Source: Chlorocebus sabaeus (Eukaryota; Chordata; Mammalia; Primates; Cercopithecidae). From it: a stretch of 64,000 nt of DNA. Under the pieces are notes generated by a model, which worked only from the letters and a program-made list of their open reading frames with translations, was not told where the DNA came from and made no database searches. The stretch covers positions 41,813,521 to 41,877,520 of the forward strand of contig NC_132914.1 of the NCBI RefSeq assembly GCF_047675955.1, read 5' to 3'. This document shows positions 58,671-64,000 of the stretch, one piece after another. The number at the start of each line of letters is the position of its first letter. Position 1 is the stretch's first letter. The position numbers and the translations under genes are program-made.

Positions 58671-59451
58671 TATCTATGATTGTTTTTAAAATAGGAAAAT
58701 AAAAAAGAAGTGAATTGATGGTAATGAGTAAAAAGGTTCTCATGCCAGCAAAACCACCATTACGCATGTGTTTCATACTTAGACACACAGTTATATATAT
58801 TTTCTATTTGCCATGAACTACTAATTTGTATTCTAGAACATGTCTAACCCATTCCGTTTTCCAACCCTTTACTATAGAAGTGTCAGCATTAGAATTGCAG
58901 GAAAATGGAAAGCAAGCTTTTATGACATTTTACTGATTTTTAGTGATCCGTGGTGATTAATGAAGTTTTATGGGAAACCAGAAACAAATAGTTCCTGGAT
59001 TCCTGGTTTTATGTTTTAGAGAAATCCATTAGGCATTGGAAAAGTGCCTGAAGGTTGCATTTAAAGGCTTTAGAAAAAATAGGGTTTTTTTTTTTGAAAG
59101 CTATATATGTAAAACATGGTATCAGTCATAGATCAAGCACTTTACAAATGATTAAGTCTAGATTGTTCTTCCTTTCCCTTTTCTCCGTTCAAGCTACACT
59201 CTACATGTTTTACAGTTATTCATTCAAACTGATGTGAGTAAACATCAATCAGACCTACTCTCAGCTAGAGCAATTCCTAAAAAGTGATAATAGTAATTGA
59301 AGCTGCTGACGGGAGCAGTATTATGAAGTTAAACGTGTAAGAAATAAGGCTGATCTTTTAAAACAGTGTTTGAAACTCAATGTGTTCGGTATCTTTTATC
59401 CTCTTTTGTGTGTAATATTCCTTTGCAGTTGCGGAAGCTTACAGAAGGTAC
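58671..59451. other. Intron, nothing identified
   Basis: Unique-looking AT-rich sequence. Confidence 0.5.
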
Positions 59452-59835
59452 TGTCTTAGTCCATTTGTGCTGTCATAACAAAATACCTGAGGCTAGGCAA
59501 TTAATCAGAACAAAAATATTTCCTTACACTTAGAGAGGCTGGGACATTCAAGATCAAGGCACTCATAGTGTTGGTGTCCAGTGAGGGCTGCTGTCTGCTT
59601 CCAAGATGGCACGTTGTTGCTGTATCTTCCAGAGACCATGAAGAGTGTATCCTCATGTAGTAGAAGGAGCAGAAGAACTGGCCCTTTTATAAGGGATTTA
59701 TTTTATAATCCATTCATGAGGGCTATAGCTTCATGATTTAATCACCACCTAAAAGTGAGGTGATTAATAGTATGACATTGTTGACTAAGTTTCAACAAAT
59801 TAATTTGGGAAACACATTCAGATTCTAGCAATACC
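59452..59835 (-). mobile_element. MLT1A-like (ERVL-MaLR) LTR, antisense
   Basis: 'gtccatttgtgctgtcataa' and 'caaaatacctgaggctaggc' at the left, then 'ctgcttccaagatggcacgt', 'ccttttataagggattta' and 'ccattcatgagggctatagc', are inverted MLT1 LTR wording. No internal region. Confidence 0.85.
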
Positions 59836-61160
59836 TGGTGACAGTGGTCAGGTAAGAATGTCACAGAGCTGCTTTGTGGGGAGAAAGAGATCCCAGGAGA
59901 TGAACAGGTGATCCTGCTTCCAGTGACCCATGCCCTTCATCCTTCAGGGACGTCTTTCCAATAGACTGACAATTGGACTCCGTATTTGCAAAGGACTAAG
60001 TCATACAGCTGTGAGAGGAAAATAAATAAACGATGTACCTTCTGATAGAGATGACGATGACCAACCTTGAAAGAGCTCCTTGGGGATTATTGTGACGGCA
60101 TGCAATCCATTCTCAAACCACATATTTCGCATTAAAATGCATATCATAGTCTGTAGTTCCAAGTACCTTGGCATTAATTGAATTAAGGAACGTAGATATT
60201 TGGGGAAAAATGTATAAATCAAGTGCTGATGAAGAAAAATGTAGCCTAACAGTGTTACTTTCCATTGCAAACCGCAGAACAGAGGGAGCAGCCGTGAATG
60301 ATTAAGAACCACTGACCTACATGGGGAAATGCTGACTGAATGTTTAAAGTAGAAGGAAAAGCACTATTGATTTCTGATTTTAAGGGATCTTACAGGCTTT
60401 ACATTAGGTAAAGCTTTCAGAATCTTGTTTTAAAATATTTTATAAGAAGTATTTTTAAAGGTTCATTAAAGGTTTAAAAACAGACCTTGACCCTCTTGGC
60501 AATTGATTAATTATTTGAGAACTTTAACACAATGTCCTGCTTTAAATTAAGATAATGTGGGTAAAGATAAAGAAAAAATGAGCATAATTTGGTGGATTTG
60601 AAATGGATTAAAGATTATACCTAAAAATGTTAATAAATAAATCTTTGTCAGTCTATAAAGTGACTTCTAAAGGTTTGCAGGATATTTTATTTTTAGACTT
60701 ATCCTGTTTAACTTTTTGTTTTAAATAAATTACATAAATTTGTATTCTGGTCAGATTTACAAATAAAACACAGCTGGAAGGTATAGGTAATACACTGCAT
60801 TATGAAATTCTAGGCCAAATCTTTTACACACACATACACACATATACACACACACACAAAAGATGGTGGGGAATAGGCCTAAAAGTAACATGTGTAAAAC
60901 ATTTTCAAAAATAGTGCATGTCCATACAAATTTGCTATTACAATGGAAAATTAAGGAATCCAAGGAGTAAAAAAAAAAAATTAGAAATGAGAAGTGTAAA
61001 CATCCATGAGTATAGAGGAAATTAAAGGAATAATTTCAAAAGTATTTTCAAAGTTTGATGCAAATATAATTATACACACACATATTCAAAAACCAGCATC
61101 ATACTTAGTTGTGAAATATTAGAATTATCTATGTATTTTCTTTAAAGTTAGGAGCAAGAT
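59836..61160. other. Intron, nothing identified apart from a CA-rich tract
   Basis: No gene. A CA/TA low-complexity tract lies at 60823..60857. Confidence 0.5.
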
Positions 61161-61500
61161 AATAATGTTTTATCATTAGAGTTTCTGGCAGACAACAGAA
61201 ACCAATCTAGCTAGTTTAAGTAGAAAGGACCATGTGGCAAAATTGATTTCAAAATTGTTGGAAAAGTTGGTGGAGCAAGCTCTGGGCATAGCTTCCAGGT
61301 ATGTCTCGTGGAACACCTGCCAAGAGAGCTGCTGCATCAGCTGTGATTGTGAAACTATGGAATCTTGCAGCCACTGCCCAACTATTGGCTCTATGATCAC
61401 ACCATCTCAGGGAAGACCTATAGTAGCAAAATGACTGCCCTACCCACTGCTTCTCAACACCTACAAAACTAGGCATTAAACACTGGGTATCTATGCTGTG
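61161..61500. other. Possible old interspersed repeat, family not identified
   Basis: 'gacaacagaaaccaatctag' followed by 'ctagtttaagtagaaagg' recalls a recurrent human repeat start, but I cannot assign a family. No coding signal beyond chance open stretches on both strands. Confidence 0.3.
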
Positions 61501-61829
61501 GTTAGGAAAACTCCAGAAACTCTCTGACCGTGTTCTTGGTTTGTCTAATCAATAGAACAGAAGCACAGTCCAATCTGCTTCATTTCTGCCCTCACAAATT
61601 TCCTGTGTAAACATCTGCTTGCTAGCTTGCAGGTAGAATCCAAGCTCAAAGAAATCCTGGGAAACGTAGTTTTTCATTTTCCAGCTTCCGGCAGACTAAA
61701 GTCATACTAAAAGAGAAATGACGTGTCCCTGATTGCAATGATCTACAACATCCACCATATTATATCCCCTACACCTGACATTTATCTGAAGTAGTAGCCA
61801 ATGGAATTAAATAAGAGATGTAAAGCAGG

Positions 61830-62755
61830 AAGCAAGATCATCATCCTTGCTGTTAACATGATCCTATACTCAGAAAACCAAAAGAATCAGGACAAATACT
61901 ATTAGAAAAATTATGATTCAGAAAGATAATGGTTATAACATTAATATACTGTACAGAAATCAAATAGCTTTTCTATAATCAGTAAGTAATCAGAAAATAC
62001 AATGAAAGATGTTATCACAATTATAAGCAATCAAAAAAGATACAATAGCTGGCATAAAGTTAAAAAATATGTAGATTTTATTGTGAAGAAGCTCTTAAAA
62101 ATTCTGCTGAGGTATATAAAAAATATATATATAAAGTACTTTGCTTTGGAGGATTCAATATTATCAATATTTTTAATTTTCCCTAAATTACTCATATATG
62201 ATTTTTATGTATAATATATCCTATATATATATTAATGTATCCAAATCAAGAAGACTTTTCTGAACCTGACAATTCTACATTTAAAGTGAAGAAATATATA
62301 TGCAGAGTTAGCTATGGAAAGTCTGCAATGCACTGCCAGATATTAAAATATTGTAATGAAGCTGCAGCTAAAATAGCTTTTGCATTATAAAGAAATAGAA
62401 ATTCACTGGATTAGGATAGAGATTTAGAACATAACTACATATAGAAATAATTTAATATAAGATGAAGGTGGTATTTTACATCAGTCAGGGAAAGGTAAAT
62501 TATTCAGTAACCTTTGAGACACTGGCTAGGTGTTTGGGGAAAAAAAATGTTGGATCAGAACCTAACTCCTTACACCAAAGGAATAAAGATGACGTAAATG
62601 AAGCAAATGCATGAAGGTAAAAAGCGAGCAAAGACTATGAAGAGAAAGTTGATTCATATAAATGGCTAATACATTTCCCAAGAAAGGCTCAACCTCATTT
62701 ATAATTAAAGGAAAACCAATCAAAACAAGGAAGTACTACTTCTTACCTATCAAAT
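61830..62755 (+). mobile_element. Old L1M ORF2/3' fragment, sense
   Basis: 'gtacagaaatcaaatagctt', 'aaatagaaattcactggatt', 'ccttacaccaaaggaataaa', 'cccaagaaaggctcaacctc' run in sense L1M order. Heavily mutated. One of few sense-oriented L1 pieces here. Confidence 0.7.
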
Positions 62756-63139
62756 GTAAAGGCCACAGGCTTGTGTTTATAAACACTGTGATTTGGCTGT
62801 GCTTTCTGCTTTTCCTGAGCAAGTTTGCCAGCATTACCACAGTTCAGTTCTCAGTAACATCTGTGGTGCCTGCCTGCTCTTTTCAGCCAGTCTCCAGCTA
62901 CAGAGGCCCTTTCCTCTTAAAAATATATGAGGCTTGGGGAAGAAACAGCTGAGTCTCCCATTCCAAACCATTTAACTACTTAGCTATGCACATCAAGAAT
63001 TTATTTACTGAAAGGATATCTAGTAGTTGCCTTTACAAGAAGGAGATGGAACTAGAGGTTGTGGAGGAGGATAGATCATTGATTTAGTATTATAAGCATA
63101 TATATGCTTATAGGGCATATTTGAATTTCTGACCATGTG

Positions 63140-63370
63140 ACCATTTTTTGCATTGTACACATATTTTTAATTTGCATCAATTTATGGGGTACAAGTTCAG
63201 TCCTGCTACATGCATAGCGCAGTGGCCAAGTCAGGGCTTCCAGGGTACTCATCACCTGAATAATGTACATTGCATCTATTAAGTAATTTCTCACGATCCA
63301 CCCACCTCCCATCTCTTACCCTTCCAAGTCTCCATTGTCTGTCATTCCAGTCTCTATGTCCAAGTGTACA
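63140..63370 (-). mobile_element. Old L1 3' end fragment, antisense (left part)
   Basis: 'catcaatttatggggtacaa', 'gggtactcatcacctgaata' and the C-rich 'ccacccacctcccatctctt' are the antisense L1M/L1P 3'UTR. It continues at 63690..63780 after an Alu insertion. Confidence 0.7.
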
Positions 63371-63668
63371 TGGTTTTCTTAGACAGGATTTTACTCTGTT
63401 ACTCAGGCTGGAGTGCAGTGGCATGATCACAGCTCACTGCACTCTGGACCTATTGGGCTCAAGTGATCCTCTTACCTCAGCCTCCCAAGTGACTGGGACT
63501 ACAGGTGCACACCACCATGCCTAGCTAATTAGAAGATAAAAATATTTTGGTAGAGTCAGGGTCTCACCATGTTGCCTAGGCTGGTCATGAACTCCTGGGC
63601 TCAAGCAGTGCTCCCACCTCAACCTCCCAAATTGCTGAGATTACAGACATGAGCCACCATGCCCAGCC
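63371..63668 (-). mobile_element. AluJ-like element, antisense, with 11-bp TSD
   Basis: Diverged complete antisense Alu. 'ccaagtgtaca' (63360..63370) and 'ccaagtgtgca' (63668..63678) flank it. A short duplicated 'gcccagcccaagtg' follows. Confidence 0.9.
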
Positions 63669-63689
63669 CAAGTGTGCAGCGCCCAGCCC

Positions 63690-63780
63690 AAGTGGACACA
63701 TTGTTTAGCTCTCACTTATGGGTAAGCACCTGTGGTATTTCCCTGTGTCTAACTTAGTTCACTTAAGATAATGACTTCCA
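63690..63780 (-). mobile_element. Old L1 3' end fragment, antisense (right part)
   Basis: 'cacattgtttagctctcact' and 'aagataatgacttccag' continue the L1 of 63140..63370. Confidence 0.7.
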
Positions 63781-63781
63781 G

Positions 63782-64000
63782 GGCTGGGCACAGTGGCTCA
63801 CGCCTATAATCCCAGCACTTTGGGAGGCCGAGGCGGGCGGATCATGAGGTCAGGAGATCAAGACCATCCTGGCTAACACAGTGTAACCCCGTCTCTACTA
63901 AAAATACAAAAAATTAGCCAGGTGTGGTGGCAGGCACCTGTAGTCCCAGCTACTCGGGAGGCTGAGGCAGGAAAACGGCGTGAACCCAGGAGGCAGAGCT
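63782..64000 (+). mobile_element. AluY-like element, sense, cut by window end
   Basis: Starts 'ggctgggcacagtggctcac' and keeps young-type wording through the right arm. The remainder lies outside the window. Confidence 0.93.

Noticed and set aside
59840..59865. Second possible acceptor-donor pair (cag|gtaaga near 59850)
   Set aside because: The donor matches well but there is no pyrimidine tract upstream, so it does not look like a recursive-splice site.
61176..61476. Overlapping open stretches on both strands, considered as a small gene
   Set aside because: Both strands are open over the same stretch, no splice sites of note, and the sequence resembles an old interspersed repeat.

Overview
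The window is primate genomic DNA, most likely human. It is dense in Alu elements (about fifteen, including several AluY-like copies), L1PA-type LINE-1s, L2/MIR relics, MaLR LTRs and a Tigger DNA transposon. No prokaryotic gene organisation is present. The only host protein-coding sequence I can support is one 160-bp internal exon at 8954..9113 on the + strand. I recognise its translation from memory as part of TMEM117, a multi-pass membrane protein (human 12q12). Everything else is then TMEM117 intron: about 8.9 kb of the upstream intron and about 54.9 kb of the downstream one.

Layout. 1..6457: an old L1, antisense to the gene, running off the left edge, with two Alus and a Tigger element inserted and a short stray L1 3' fragment inside it. 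6458..13149: mostly unique intron, with the exon, one L2 and two Alus. 13150..15735: sense-strand L1 pieces with a large internal deletion. 15736..21546: unique sequence with MIR and MER5 relics, three Alus and a perfect 191-bp tandem duplication. 21547..36689: a nested block in which one full-length old L1 (A) holds a younger full-length L1 (B), three Alu insertions and a 5'-truncated L1 (C). 36890..37950: an L2. 38093..44275: L1 D, a full-length L1PA with a 14-bp target-site duplication and a nearly open ORF2. 44290..64000: intron with MLT1 and THE1/MST LTRs, MIRs, Alus, L1M fragments, microsatellites and an unexplained splice-like module at 53581..53750.

How it works together. The exon has a near-perfect U1 donor and supplies two hydrophobic segments of the membrane protein. 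Most L1 sequence lies antisense to the gene, the orientation introns tolerate best. The 5'UTRs of L1 B and L1 D therefore point any antisense-promoter activity along the TMEM117 sense strand.

The best candidate for something not yet described is the juxtaposed acceptor and donor at 53581..53630. It has the form of a recursive-splice site and is followed 123 bp later by a second good donor. I found no evidence of a novel multi-gene system.
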